Assembly: GCF_017874715.1 (NCBI RefSeq)
Contig: NZ_JAGGLR010000018.1
Coordinates: 124,001-188,000 of the forward strand
DNA length: 64,000 bases
Source: Streptomyces iranensis
GTDB taxonomy: Bacteria; Actinomycetota; Actinomycetes; Streptomycetales; Streptomycetaceae
Direction of reading: 5' to 3'
Made by a program: the position numbers and the translations under genes. Below, in pieces: positions 1-8,155 of the stretch. A model generated the notes under the pieces. That model ran no database searches and had not been told where the DNA came from. It saw only the letters and a list, made by a program, of their open reading frames with translations. The stretch's first letter is position 1, and each line of letters opens with the position of its first letter.

Positions 1-35
1 CTTCGGCTTCCCCTCCCCCGCCTGGAGCGTCCCCA

Positions 36-1049
36 ATGCCTCCTCTCCTCAGGAACGGCCCTCGTCTGGCAGCGGTGGTCGCCCTCGTGGCCACGGTGAG
101 CAGTGCGTGCACCATCGGTTCGCTGGACGACTCGGGCGCCGTCGCCGACTATCCGTCCCGGGGTCTGTCGATCCTCGCTCCCGGGAGCGTCGGCGGCGGC
201 TGGGACTCGCGGGCGCGCGGCATCGGCTCCGCGCTCACCAGCTGCAAGATCATCGACGAGGACGTCACGGTCACCAACGCCCCGGGCGCGGGCGGCACCA
301 TCGGGCTCGCCCGGATGGCGGGGCGGGAGGGCGATCCGTACCAGCTGATGACCATGGACACGGTGACCATGATCGGCGGCGCCATCCAGAACCACTCCCC
401 CGTGAAGCTGTCCGAGCTCACCCCCGTGGCGGGGCTCACGGTGAGCACCTCCGCGATCGTGGTGCCCGCCCGATCCCCCTTCCACGACCTGCGCTCGGTG
501 CTGGCCGCCATGCGGAAGGACCCCAAGCGGACGTCCTGGGTGGGCGGGTCGCTGGGCGGCCCGGATCACATCATGGTGGCCGGCCTCGCCAAGGCCGAGG
601 GCGTCTCGGCGCGCAAGGTCACCTATGTGCCCACCGGTGGCGGCGGTGAGGTGCTCAACCTGCTGCTGAGCGGGGCGTCGAAGGTCGGTATCTCCACGCT
701 GACGGAGGTCCGGCCGCAGATCGAGGCCGGGAAGCTGCGGGTCCTCGCGGTCAGCGGCGACAAGGCTCCCGAGGGCATCGACGCTCCCACCTTCGGCGAA
801 CTCGGCTACGGGGACGAGTCCGTGGTGAGCGTCGGCGGGGTCATGGCCCCGCCCGGACTGAGCGACGACGAACAGCGGGCGATCGTGAGGGTGGTGGACC
901 GGATGCGCCGGACTTCGTGCTGGAAACGGGCGTTGCGGCAGAACGACTGGAAGGACGTGTGGGTGCCGGGAAAGAAGTACGGCGCCCTGGTCGACAAGCA
1001 GCAGCGCCAGGTCGGCCAGGCGCTCACGGCCGTGGGACTCGGCTCATGA
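36..1049 (+). CDS. tctC: TctC-type substrate-binding lipoprotein of a tripartite tricarboxylate transporter
   Basis: Extracytoplasmic binding protein (337 aa) that would capture citrate or a related carboxylate and hand it to TctAB. The N-terminus is a lipoprotein signal: Arg residues, a hydrophobic stretch (about residues 11-21) and a VSSAC box with Cys25 as the predicted lipidation site. The mature part has the Bug/TctC pattern: an early GGGWDSRAR segment, a GAGGTIGLARM segment typical of the ligand loop, and a late ELGYGDE segment. A GGAG about 9 nt upstream supports the ATG. It overlaps tctB by ATGA and tctA follows, giving the complete C-B-A order. The ligand cannot be read from sequence. 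Any regulator (often a TctDE-like pair) would lie outside the window. Confidence 0.88.
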   Translation: MPPLLRNGPRLAAVVALVATVSSACTIGSLDDSGAVADYPSRGLSILAPGSVGGGWDSRARGIGSALTSCKIIDEDVTVTNAPGAGGTIGLARMAGREGDPYQLMTMDTVTMIGGAIQNHSPVKLSELTPVAGLTVSTSAIVVPARSPFHDLRSVLAAMRKDPKRTSWVGGSLGGPDHIMVAGLAKAEGVSARKVTYVPTGGGGEVLNLLLSGASKVGISTLTEVRPQIEAGKLRVLAVSGDKAPEGIDAPTFGELGYGDESVVSVGGVMAPPGLSDDEQRAIVRVVDRMRRTSCWKRALRQNDWKDVWVPGKKYGALVDKQQRQVGQALTAVGLGS

Positions 1050-1690
1050 GCGGGCACGACGAAGCGGTGAGCGCCCGGGGCGGGACGGTGAGCGCGCGGA
1101 ACAAAGCGGCGAGCACGCGCGACGAAGCGGCGAACCCGACGCAGGACGCCACGGCGAGCCCGGCAGAGGGCGGCGCGGCGAACAACGCCACCGACAGCAC
1201 GGCCCCACCCCACGAGCGGCCCTGGAGCCCCCGGATAGCCGCACTGCTCTTCCTCGCGGCGGGCATGGCCGTGCTGGGCTGGGCCTTCGCCATCCCCGAA
1301 GGGGCCATCGACCAGGACGTGGGCCCCCGGGCGTTTCCCCTGCTGGTCGGCGTGGGGCTGTGCGTCGCGGCTTCGCTCGCCGTCGTCCAGGCGTTCCGCG
1401 GCAGCGACCCGGCGCTGACCGAGCAGGCGCGCGAGGAGGCCCGGCTGACCGAGTGGCGCCCGGTGGCGGCCATGCTGGCGCTGCTGGTCTGCTATCTGTT
1501 CGCGCTGGCCCCCTGCGGCTACTGGCAGTCGACGGCCGTGCTCTTCGCGCTGGTGGCGCGGGTGCTCGGCAGCCGCCGGATCCTCCGTGACGCCCTGATC
1601 GGCCTGGTGCTCGCGCTGGCCGTGTACTTCCTCTTCGACCGTCTGCTGGGCATCCACCTGCCGCCCGGCATCGTCCGATTGGCGTTCTGA
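1046..1690 (+). CDS. tctB: TctB small membrane subunit
   Basis: Small membrane subunit (214 aa) of the tripartite tricarboxylate transporter. I place the start at the ATG overlapping the tctC stop (ATGA). The longer reading frame, opening at 917, would run far into tctC. Residues 1 to about 55 are a hydrophilic Ala/Ser/Thr/Asp-rich cytoplasmic tail with degenerate repeats of the form VSARxxA. Four hydrophobic segments follow, including one ending in an LAPCGYW motif and a last one near FLFDRLLG, as in TctB. The long polar N-terminal tail is an actinobacterial elaboration. tctA starts 2 nt after the stop. Confidence 0.85.
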   Translation: MSGHDEAVSARGGTVSARNKAASTRDEAANPTQDATASPAEGGAANNATDSTAPPHERPWSPRIAALLFLAAGMAVLGWAFAIPEGAIDQDVGPRAFPLLVGVGLCVAASLAVVQAFRGSDPALTEQAREEARLTEWRPVAAMLALLVCYLFALAPCGYWQSTAVLFALVARVLGSRRILRDALIGLVLALAVYFLFDRLLGIHLPPGIVRLAF

Positions 1691-1692
1691 CC

Positions 1693-3207
1693 ATGGATGT
1701 CCTCAACGACCTCATGGGCGGTTTCGGCAGCGCGTTCAGCCCCCTGCACCTGCTGCTGGCGTTCGCGGGCTGCACGCTCGGCTCGCTGGTCGGCGTGCTG
1801 CCCGGCCTGGGCCCCGCCACCACGGTGGCGCTGCTCCTCCCGCTCACCTTCGTCTTCGACCCCACCGGCGCACTGGTGCTCTTCGCGGGCATCTACTACG
1901 GCGGGATGTACGGCGGCTCCACCACGGCCATCCTGCTGAACGTGCCCGGCGAGACGGCGTCGGTCCCCACCACCCTGGAGGGCCATCCGATGGCCCGCTC
2001 CGGGCGCGCCGGGGCCGCGCTCGCCACGGCCGCCATCGGCTCGTTCGTGGCGGGCACGATCTCCACCGTGGGGATCACCTTCGCGGGCCCGGCCATGGCG
2101 CAGATCGCCGAGAAGATCCAGCCCGCGGAGTACTTCGCGGTGATGGTCCTCGCCTTCGCCACGGTCACCGCGGTCGTGGCCGACGCCCCCGCGCGCGGCC
2201 TGTGCAGCCTCTTCCTGGGCCTGGCCATCGGGCTCGTCGGCATCGACAGCCTGACCGGCCAGGCGCGCTACACCTTCGGGGTGCCGGAGCTGTACGACGG
2301 CGTCCAGATCGTGGCCGTCGCCGTCGGCCTCTTCGCGATCGGCGAGGCGCTCTACACCGCGGCCCGGATGCGACGGGCGCCCGAGGAACAGATGCTCCCG
2401 GTGGGCGGCAGGATCGGGATGAGCCCGGAGGACTGGCGGCGGTCCTGGAAGCCGTGGCTGCGGGGTACGGCGATCGGGCTGCCGATCGGCGCCCTGCCCG
2501 CGGGCGGCGCGGAGATCCCCACGTTCCTCAGCTACAACGTGGAGAAGCGGCTGTCCCGGCACAAGAAGCAGTTCGGCAAGGGCGCCATCGAGGGCGTGGC
2601 CGGCCCCGAGGCCGCCAACAACGCCGCGTTCTCCGGGGTGCTGATGCCCCTGCTCACACTGGGCATCCCCACCTCGGCGACGGCCGGTGTGCTGCTGATC
2701 GCGTTCCAGATGTACAACGTGCAGCCCGGCCCCCAGCTGTTCGAGACCCAGTCGGCGCTGGTCTGGACGCTGATCGCCAGCCTCTACATCGGCAATGTGA
2801 TGCTGCTGGTGCTCAACCTGCCGCTGATCCCGCTGTGGGTGAAGCTCCTCCGGCTGCCCCGCCCGCTGCTCACCGCGGGCATCCTGGTCTTCGCCGCCCT
2901 GGGGGTGTACGCGCTCTCCCAGAACGCGGTCGACCTCGGCATCGCGGTGCTCTTCGGACTCCTGGGCTTCGGCATGCGCCGCACCGGCTATCCCGTCGCC
3001 CCACTGATCCTTGGCGCCGTGCTGGGCCCGATGGCGGAGACCCAGTTCCGCCGCGCGATGGCCTTCAGCGAGGGCGACTGGACGATCTTCTTCACCCGCC
3101 CGCTCTCCGCCGCGATCCTGTGCCTGTCCCTGATCGCCCTGGTCGGCCCGATGGCCGCCCGCGCACTACGCCGGACCCGGGAACGCGAGCCGGAACCGGC
3201 GGGCTGA
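1693..3207 (+). CDS. tctA: TctA large membrane subunit of the tripartite tricarboxylate transporter
   Basis: Main permease subunit (504 aa, normal family length), a polytopic membrane protein with about 11-12 hydrophobic segments. TctA signatures are clear: LPGLGPATTVALLLP near residue 37, GIYYGGMYGGSTTAILLNVP near 63-82, and the large conserved block with PAGGAEIPTFLSYNVEK followed by GVAGPEAANNAAFSG around residues 264-320. It is the last gene of tctCBA and is followed within 20 nt by a perfect palindromic terminator. With TctC and TctB it should carry out ion-coupled uptake of a tricarboxylate or dicarboxylate. Confidence 0.92.
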   Translation: MDVLNDLMGGFGSAFSPLHLLLAFAGCTLGSLVGVLPGLGPATTVALLLPLTFVFDPTGALVLFAGIYYGGMYGGSTTAILLNVPGETASVPTTLEGHPMARSGRAGAALATAAIGSFVAGTISTVGITFAGPAMAQIAEKIQPAEYFAVMVLAFATVTAVVADAPARGLCSLFLGLAIGLVGIDSLTGQARYTFGVPELYDGVQIVAVAVGLFAIGEALYTAARMRRAPEEQMLPVGGRIGMSPEDWRRSWKPWLRGTAIGLPIGALPAGGAEIPTFLSYNVEKRLSRHKKQFGKGAIEGVAGPEAANNAAFSGVLMPLLTLGIPTSATAGVLLIAFQMYNVQPGPQLFETQSALVWTLIASLYIGNVMLLVLNLPLIPLWVKLLRLPRPLLTAGILVFAALGVYALSQNAVDLGIAVLFGLLGFGMRRTGYPVAPLILGAVLGPMAETQFRRAMAFSEGDWTIFFTRPLSAAILCLSLIALVGPMAARALRRTREREPEPAG

Positions 3208-3224
3208 CCGCCGAACGGAACGGC

Positions 3225-3260
3225 AAGGGCCCGCGCGCGGTCGACCGCGCGCGGGCCCTT
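3225..3260. terminator. Perfect palindromic bidirectional terminator
   Basis: A 36-nt perfect palindrome centred on GTCGAC with AAGGGCCC/GGGCCCTT ends, lying between the convergent tctA and methyltransferase genes. The A/T ends give a short T run on each strand, so it can serve both transcripts. Related GTCGAC-centred hairpins recur at 9032-9070 and 14913-14947. Confidence 0.8.
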
Positions 3261-3283
3261 CGCGGAGATGACCGCCTTCGGGC

Positions 3284-4435
3284 TCAGCCGCGCGACCACC
3301 GCCCGCCGGGCCAACGGATGACCTGCCCCTCGTCCGGCGTCACGGTGATCTCGAACCGGTCCAGCGCCGGTGCGCCGTCCGAGCGCCAGCGTGCGACCTG
3401 GTCCTCCACCGCGTTCCAGAGCCGGCCGGGCCCGCCCTGCCGGACTGTCCAGCCTCCGTCGACCTCCGTCAGCACCGCCCAGGCTCCGGCCTCCACGTCG
3501 ATGAGGATCTGCTGCGTCCGCCCCTCGATGGTCATGCTGATGTGCTGGGCGCGGGGGGCCGCGAGCTGGGCGACGAACCGGGCCGTCCAGTCCCCTGTCA
3601 GCAGGTTGGGGCCGAGTGTCGTCAGCCGCTCCTCCCCGCTGCCGAGGTCAGGGAGCAGACCAAGTGGCGGGGGCAGGTGCGGGCGGGCCAGCATGAACGA
3701 GATCTGTCCGCCTAGGAATCGGCCGGAGGCCGTGCCGTCGCCATGAACGGTGAGCCGGGCAAGTTCGGAGGCATACAGCCAGCCGCCCACTGTGGCGAGC
3801 ACGATTCCGTCGGGCTTGGTCTGGTCGATCCAGCTCCCGGGCATGGTCAGGACCCCGCAAGTGGCGATCACCCGGTCGTAGGGAGCGCCCTCCCGGTGCC
3901 CGGCCAGACCGTCGCCGACTACCAGCTCTGGCTGGTAGCCGCAGGCTCCCAGGGGAGCGGCAGCTCGCCCGGACACCTCACGGTCCACCTCGACCGACAC
4001 CACCGATCCATCGCCGAGCCGATGGCACAGCAGGGCGGTCGAGTAGCCGGTGCCGGTGCCGATCTCCAGGACACGGTGTCCGTACTCGACCCGTAGCTCT
4101 TCCAACATCCTCACGACGAGGCTCGGCATCGTGCTGGACGAGGTGGGGGCACGCATGATCTCTCCCCGGAGATCTCCGGGAACCACCGTGCCTGCGACCT
4201 GAGTGACCAGGGATTCATCGGCATAACAGCGTTCCAGCCACCGCCCGTCACCGTCCGGGAGTACAGGGCGCCATGCGGTTGGTGAGGCCCCTGGGAGCTG
4301 CTCGAAGAATCCGCCCCGCAGAAATTCATGACGTGGGACAGCCTCCACGGCCGCCTGCCATGGCGCGGTGCGCAGACAGCCTGCTTCCTTCAGACGCTCT
4401 CCGAGCCCCACCCGAAGCCTTTCGTCGTCCCTCAT
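3284..4435 (-). CDS. PIMT-like O-methyltransferase of an ATP-grasp peptide (graspetide/imiditide) system
   Basis: SAM-dependent methyltransferase (383 aa) related to protein-L-isoaspartate O-methyltransferase, with a C-terminal extension of about 150 residues absent from housekeeping PIMTs. SAM motif I reads VLEIGTGTGYSTALL and a later motif YDRVIATCGVLTMP. The N-terminal HEFL motif and the HLPPPLGLL region are also typical. Start: the ATG at 4435 overlaps the ATP-grasp stop (ATGA), so the upstream in-frame ATG is rejected. It is the last gene of the precursor/ATP-grasp operon. In fuscimiditide-type systems such an enzyme methylates an Asp of the cross-linked precursor, which then collapses to an aspartimide. 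That role is inferred here from context and family. Confidence 0.88.
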   Translation of the reverse strand: MRDDERLRVGLGERLKEAGCLRTAPWQAAVEAVPRHEFLRGGFFEQLPGASPTAWRPVLPDGDGRWLERCYADESLVTQVAGTVVPGDLRGEIMRAPTSSSTMPSLVVRMLEELRVEYGHRVLEIGTGTGYSTALLCHRLGDGSVVSVEVDREVSGRAAAPLGACGYQPELVVGDGLAGHREGAPYDRVIATCGVLTMPGSWIDQTKPDGIVLATVGGWLYASELARLTVHGDGTASGRFLGGQISFMLARPHLPPPLGLLPDLGSGEERLTTLGPNLLTGDWTARFVAQLAAPRAQHISMTIEGRTQQILIDVEAGAWAVLTEVDGGWTVRQGGPGRLWNAVEDQVARWRSDGAPALDRFEITVTPDEGQVIRWPGGRWSRG

Positions 4436-5382
4436 CGCGGCTTCCTCTCCAGCAGGTCGGCCATCGCCGCCACCATCGGCAGCCCGGTCTCCGGTTCCAG
4501 CCACGCCCACTGGCCTGAAGGATTGCATTCCAGAAACCACCATCGCCCGTCCCGGTCCACCGCGAAGTCAAAAGCTCCGAAGACCAGCCCGAAGTGGTTG
4601 AGGTAGCCGAACAGCGCCTCGGTGATCCCGTCCGGTGGCTGGACGACGTCGTACGTCAATCGGCTGTAGTCGATGCGCCAGTCCAACAGGTCGGAGCCGA
4701 TTCGGACGCAGAACGCCTGCCTGCCGATCACCGTCACCCGGACGTCCGCCACCTTGTCCACGCGTTGCTGGAACAGATGGGCGGTACCGGCCACGCCCTG
4801 CTCGATCTCGTCAGCCGCGACATCGGCTACTTTCACCGTGCACGACACACCACCGACGCGGTACAGCGGCGTGGACAGCGGTTTGTAGATCACCGGGGCA
4901 TGGCGCCTGACGAACGCCCGAGCCGCGTCCGGGGCACTGGTGATCAGCGTTGGCGGGATATGGAAACCGGCCTCGGCGGCAGCAGCGAGGCCGGAAGGTT
5001 TGAACTCGGCGTCTCCGATGCGGTGCGGATGGTTGACGTAGAAGCAGCCGGGCAGGGCGGCCAATACGCCGCCCAGGCCGTATCGGGCCTGGGCGATGGC
5101 GAAGCGTGCCGTCTGGTCGTCCAGATGCGGAAAGGCGAACCCGGAGGGCCTCCGGTAGTACAGAGACCGTATGCGGGTGAGATCGGCGGTCCTGGAAGGT
5201 GTGGTCAGCGTTCCGGCGATGCCGGTCCGTGTGACGGTGGCCGCGACCGACAGGGTGGAGGGGAAATCCCCGGAGTCGAAGCGCACGACCGGGACGCCCC
5301 TGCCGTGCAGTTCCTCGATCACCAAGTCGGTAGTGGGGTCGTCCAGATTGGTGACGACCATTACCGGGCGTGTGTCGATCAC
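4432..5382 (-). CDS. ATP-grasp ribosomal peptide ligase (graspetide synthetase)
   Basis: ATP-grasp ligase (316 aa) expected to make side-chain ester links between Thr/Ser hydroxyls and Asp carboxylates of the precursor encoded just upstream. The N-terminal domain starts VMVVTNLDDPTTDLV. The central part has PVIYKPLS (nucleotide-binding Lys). The C-terminal metal-site region contains DVRVTVIG, GAFDFAVDRDGRWWFLECNP and GQWAWLE, characteristic of the actinobacterial peptide-maturase branch. Start: a GTG at 5382 overlaps the precursor stop codon (GTGA). The longer open frame to 5796 only shadows the precursor and the ATPase gene. Overlaps at both ends indicate tight translational coupling. Confidence 0.9.
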   Translation of the reverse strand: MIDTRPVMVVTNLDDPTTDLVIEELHGRGVPVVRFDSGDFPSTLSVAATVTRTGIAGTLTTPSRTADLTRIRSLYYRRPSGFAFPHLDDQTARFAIAQARYGLGGVLAALPGCFYVNHPHRIGDAEFKPSGLAAAAEAGFHIPPTLITSAPDAARAFVRRHAPVIYKPLSTPLYRVGGVSCTVKVADVAADEIEQGVAGTAHLFQQRVDKVADVRVTVIGRQAFCVRIGSDLLDWRIDYSRLTYDVVQPPDGITEALFGYLNHFGLVFGAFDFAVDRDGRWWFLECNPSGQWAWLEPETGLPMVAAMADLLERKPR

Positions 5383-5690
5383 TGGTCGCTGTCGTTCCCG
5401 GTGTCCTGGTCGCCGCCGCCGGAACCGCCCGGCCCGGCGCCGTCCGACGGGTTGCCAGTGTTCGTGGCGGGATTGGTGCCCGTGCTGGTTCCATGGCCCG
5501 GCATCTCCATCACCTGACCGCAGGCGTTGAAATAGCGGGTCGTCTGAGTCACCGGATCCAGTTCCGCGCGAGCGTAGTCCGGGGCGAAGGCCGGATAGGG
5601 GGCCATACGTCGTAAGCCCCAGGGGACGGGACTGATGGTGCCCGAGGGCAGGGGCGTCCCGGCGGGGAGCCGGTCGGAGTGAGAGAACAT
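5379..5690 (-). CDS. Graspetide/imiditide precursor peptide
   Basis: Putative ribosomal peptide precursor, 103 aa. The leader (about residues 1-62) has the motif WGLRRMAPYPAFAP followed by YARAELDPVTQTTRYFNA, as in the actinobacterial family of predicted ATP-grasp peptide targets. The C-terminal 40 residues form a Gly/Thr/Asp/Asn-rich core: Thr at 68, 70, 72, 76, 78 and 97, Asp at 83, 94, 96, 100 and 102, and no Glu. Thr hydroxyls are plausible acceptors and Asp carboxylates plausible donors for ester cross-links, and an Asp could be the aspartimide site. An AGGAGG lies at good spacing before the ATG at 5690. The stop overlaps the ATP-grasp start. The core boundary and ring pattern are not determinable by eye. 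Confidence 0.85.
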   Translation of the reverse strand: MFSHSDRLPAGTPLPSGTISPVPWGLRRMAPYPAFAPDYARAELDPVTQTTRYFNACGQVMEMPGHGTSTGTNPATNTGNPSDGAGPGGSGGGDQDTGNDSDQ

Positions 5691-5716
5691 GGCGTATGCC
5701 TCCTGGCGGTCGTGGA

Positions 5717-6151
5717 TCACTTTTCTTCGCGGGGCGCGCGTAAATCGGCCCAGACGCGCTTCCCCCAGGGCAGCCGATCCGTGCCCCAACGGACACTGAT
5801 GGCCTCGACGATCGCCAGACCCCGCCCGCTCTCGTCGTCGGCGTTCGCCGTGCGCTGCACCGGCTGGGCGCGGGACTTGTCGATGACCGCGACCCGCACC
5901 CAGCGCGCGTCCGGACGGGAGACGGTGACGCGAAGACAGCGGCTACCGCTGTGGGCCACGGAATTGGCGACCAACTCCGAGGCGATCAGCGCCCCCGCCT
6001 CGGCGAGAGGGGCCAGCCCCCATGCGGTGCACGCGGCACGCACCAGACGCCGGGCCCGTATCGCCGATTCCGCCTCGCACGGCAGGGACTGGCTGTAGGC
6101 GGGGTGGCCGGTCGCGGCGGGGCGCGTGCCATTCGAGGGCTGCACGGGCAT
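5717..6151 (-). CDS. RsbW/anti-sigma-type ATP-binding protein (HATPase) heading the peptide operon
   Basis: A 144-aa protein with a GHKL-type ATPase fold as in anti-sigma kinases. The N box is ASELVANSVAHSG and the G1 region is DESGRGLAIVEAISVRWG. There is no sensor or dimerisation domain, so it belongs to the abundant Streptomyces family of stand-alone RsbW-like proteins. I take the ATG at 6151 because GGAAGGA lies about 8 nt upstream. A longer frame to 6235 lacks such a site. It is 26 nt upstream of the precursor on the same strand and divergent from an HTH regulator, so it probably takes part in regulating the peptide locus. Partner and target are unknown. Confidence 0.75.
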   Translation of the reverse strand: MPVQPSNGTRPAATGHPAYSQSLPCEAESAIRARRLVRAACTAWGLAPLAEAGALIASELVANSVAHSGSRCLRVTVSRPDARWVRVAVIDKSRAQPVQRTANADDESGRGLAIVEAISVRWGTDRLPWGKRVWADLRAPREEK

Positions 6152-6314
6152 GGTCGGTCCTTCCTGGAGAGCGGAGCATGGAGCGAAGCGCGTCCGCGGA
6201 CAACCAGGTAACCGAGAGGAGTTCTTTGTGTGCATGCCGTATCCGTCGGTGGCCCGCAGGCTGAGCCCTGTCGTTTTGACGCTTTCGGAACCCCCGGCCG
6301 CGACTCGAATCCTC

Positions 6315-6320
6315 TAACGT
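6315..6320 (+). promoter_or_regulatory. Candidate -10 element for a leaderless transcript
   Basis: TAACGT lies 6 nt before the ATG at 6327, and no Shine-Dalgarno sequence is present in this gap. That places the likely transcription start at or next to the A of the start codon, so the regulator mRNA may be leaderless. A TTGACG at 6276-6281 is too far upstream to pair with it at normal spacing. Confidence 0.4.
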
Positions 6321-6326
6321 TCCGTC

Positions 6327-7586
6327 ATGGCGCGAACACGCAACGAGGCGCTTGCCGCCTGGATGGCCGAGCACAAGGTCACCACCACTGAGCTTGCCGA
6401 GCGGCTGAATTCCGTCATCGCCGAATTCACGGGCTCGTACGGCACATGCACCGAACGCGGCGTCTTCCGCTGGCTCTCGGGTGAAATCGCCTGGCCCCAT
6501 GCCCGCCAGCGAATCGCCCTGGAACGGGTCACCGGCCACACGCCCGTCCAGTTAGGGTTCCAACCGAGGGGCCGCCCAACTGGCCCGATTCCTGCCTCTC
6601 CTGAGGAGGATCCCTTGTACCGACGCGCCTTCCTTACGGCGGCAGTCGCAGGCGCGCCCACCACTCCATTTCTGGGGCCGCCCCGTCGCGTTGGTATGTC
6701 TGACGTGGACCGCCTCCAGATCAAGCTGGACAAACTGATCGTTGCCGACCATCAGCAAGGCAGCAGTCCTGCTCTGGAAGCTGAGGCCCTGATCTACGCG
6801 CAACGCGCTCTCGACCTTCAGGAGGCTGGGACCGCGTCCCAGCGAGTGCGCGGACACCTGTACCGGCTGGCCGCCTCCTTCACCAACACTGCCATGTGGG
6901 CAGCCATCGACGCGCGTGACCCTGCGCGAGCGCGGCCCCAATTTGAGCGCACGCTGGCTTTGGCTGGTTTGTCCGGGGACGGTGCCGTGCAGCACCGCAC
7001 TTGGCTGCGGGGGTCCATCCTCGCTGGACAGCTTGGGCGCGAAGCAGAAGCTACGGCTGCGATGGATGCCGCACGGTCCGCGTCGATCAATCGTCGAAAT
7101 CCTCTGGTCACATCACTCAGCCATGCTCATGCGGGGACCCTCGCCGCATACCAGGGCGACCGGAGAACCGCACTTCGCTACTTGGACCATGCCCACGATG
7201 CGCTGACCCGCGCTGAACGAGAGCAGCCTCGACCCCTGTGGGTTCATACGTACGACCAGGCTGAGCTCGAAGGCTTGACGGCCATCGCGCGACTTCAACT
7301 CGGAGATGCAGTTGAAGCCGAGGCCCACGCTCATCGGGCTCTCTCCCTGCTCGGTCCTGGCTTGCACCGCAATCGCGCTCTTTACACGGTCCAACTTGCC
7401 CTGGCGCAGCTCGCTCAGGGAGACCTCGAACTGGCTGTCACCTCTGCTGCGGCTGTCCCCAGTGAGATAGCGCGACAGGGCCGCGTGCGCAATCTTCTCC
7501 GGGACTTCTCCCACCGGCTGAACGCCGCAGCCCCCAACACCCGGGAAGCCCGCGCCTGGCACGACCATAATGAGGCGACCACATGA
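6327..7586 (+). CDS. HTH/TPR transcriptional regulator divergent from the peptide operon
   Basis: A 419-aa protein with an N-terminal helix-turn-helix-like region (about residues 1-75: TTTELAERLN, then RGVFRWLSGEIAWPHARQR) and a long helical C-terminal part resembling tetratricopeptide repeats (about 120-400; for example LEAEALIYAQRALDLQEAG and AVEAEAHAHRALSLLG). A short hydrophobic stretch (YRRAFLTAAVAGAP) links the two. This arrangement is common in Streptomyces regulators that sit beside RsbW-like ATPases and small secreted or signalling peptides. Transcribed away from the peptide operon across a 175-nt gap, it is the likely local regulator. The inducer is unknown. Confidence 0.7.
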   Translation: MARTRNEALAAWMAEHKVTTTELAERLNSVIAEFTGSYGTCTERGVFRWLSGEIAWPHARQRIALERVTGHTPVQLGFQPRGRPTGPIPASPEEDPLYRRAFLTAAVAGAPTTPFLGPPRRVGMSDVDRLQIKLDKLIVADHQQGSSPALEAEALIYAQRALDLQEAGTASQRVRGHLYRLAASFTNTAMWAAIDARDPARARPQFERTLALAGLSGDGAVQHRTWLRGSILAGQLGREAEATAAMDAARSASINRRNPLVTSLSHAHAGTLAAYQGDRRTALRYLDHAHDALTRAEREQPRPLWVHTYDQAELEGLTAIARLQLGDAVEAEAHAHRALSLLGPGLHRNRALYTVQLALAQLAQGDLELAVTSAAAVPSEIARQGRVRNLLRDFSHRLNAAAPNTREARAWHDHNEATT

Positions 7587-7603
7587 CCTGAGCGCCCACA
7601 CAT

Positions 7604-8122
7604 GTGCCGCCTAAAGAGCCAGCTCGCTCTCGGTGTAACACAGTGGTGCGTAGGGACTTCGGCATGTTGGATCGGCCCTTCTACGCCGTTGACCGCTTCG
7701 ACGAACGCTTGAGCGGCTATGCCTCCCGTCCCGGCTGGGAAGCAGTTGTCGCCGAGGAAGCAGGCGAGCCGGTGGGCTACGTCTTCGCAACACCACTCGG
7801 CCCCAGCACCGCGTGGTGGGAGGACATGGAGCCGCCCCTCTCAGAGGACTACACCCAGGAGACGGGTGACCGGACTCTGGCCCTGAACGAAATCCTCGTC
7901 CGAGCCGCCTGGCGGGGTACCGGCATTGCCTATCGGCTCCACGAAGAACTGCTTGCCGGACGCGAAGAACAACGCGTCACGCTCCTGGTCAACCCGCAGA
8001 CTGCGAACGGTCACCTGAAAGCCGTCTACGAGTCCTGGGGATACCGTCAGATCGGGACGCAGCAGCCGTTCCCCGACTCTCCGGTGTTCGCCGCCATGAT
8101 GCGCGACCCGCTCCGCCCCTGA
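7604..8122 (+). CDS. GNAT-family N-acetyltransferase, possibly short at the N-terminus
   Basis: A 172-aa protein with a GNAT core: an EEAGEPVGYVFATP beta-strand pair, an ALNEILVRAAWRGTGIAYRL segment that matches motif A (R-G-x-G-x-A acetyl-CoA pyrophosphate loop) and a C-terminal YESWGYRQIG motif. The substrate is unknown. The start is weak: the GTG at 7604 has no clear ribosome-binding site, and an in-frame ATG at 7664 (MLDRPFYAVDRF) is an alternative. The alpha1-alpha2 region normally before this part looks shortened, so the gene may have lost its 5' end. It follows the regulator by 17 nt. Confidence 0.6.
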   Translation: MPPKEPARSRCNTVVRRDFGMLDRPFYAVDRFDERLSGYASRPGWEAVVAEEAGEPVGYVFATPLGPSTAWWEDMEPPLSEDYTQETGDRTLALNEILVRAAWRGTGIAYRLHEELLAGREEQRVTLLVNPQTANGHLKAVYESWGYRQIGTQQPFPDSPVFAAMMRDPLRP

Positions 8123-8155
8123 CCCGAGGTCTCAGCCTCCACGCCGACCACTGTG

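Noticed and set aside
917..1045. Longer N-terminus for TctB from the ATG at 917
   Set aside because: It would overlap tctC by about 130 nt, and the ATGA-overlapping start at 1046 gives a normal TctB.
4594..5517. Plus-strand open frame opposite the ATP-grasp gene
   Set aside because: Antisense shadow. The minus strand has ATP-grasp motifs and coupled overlaps.
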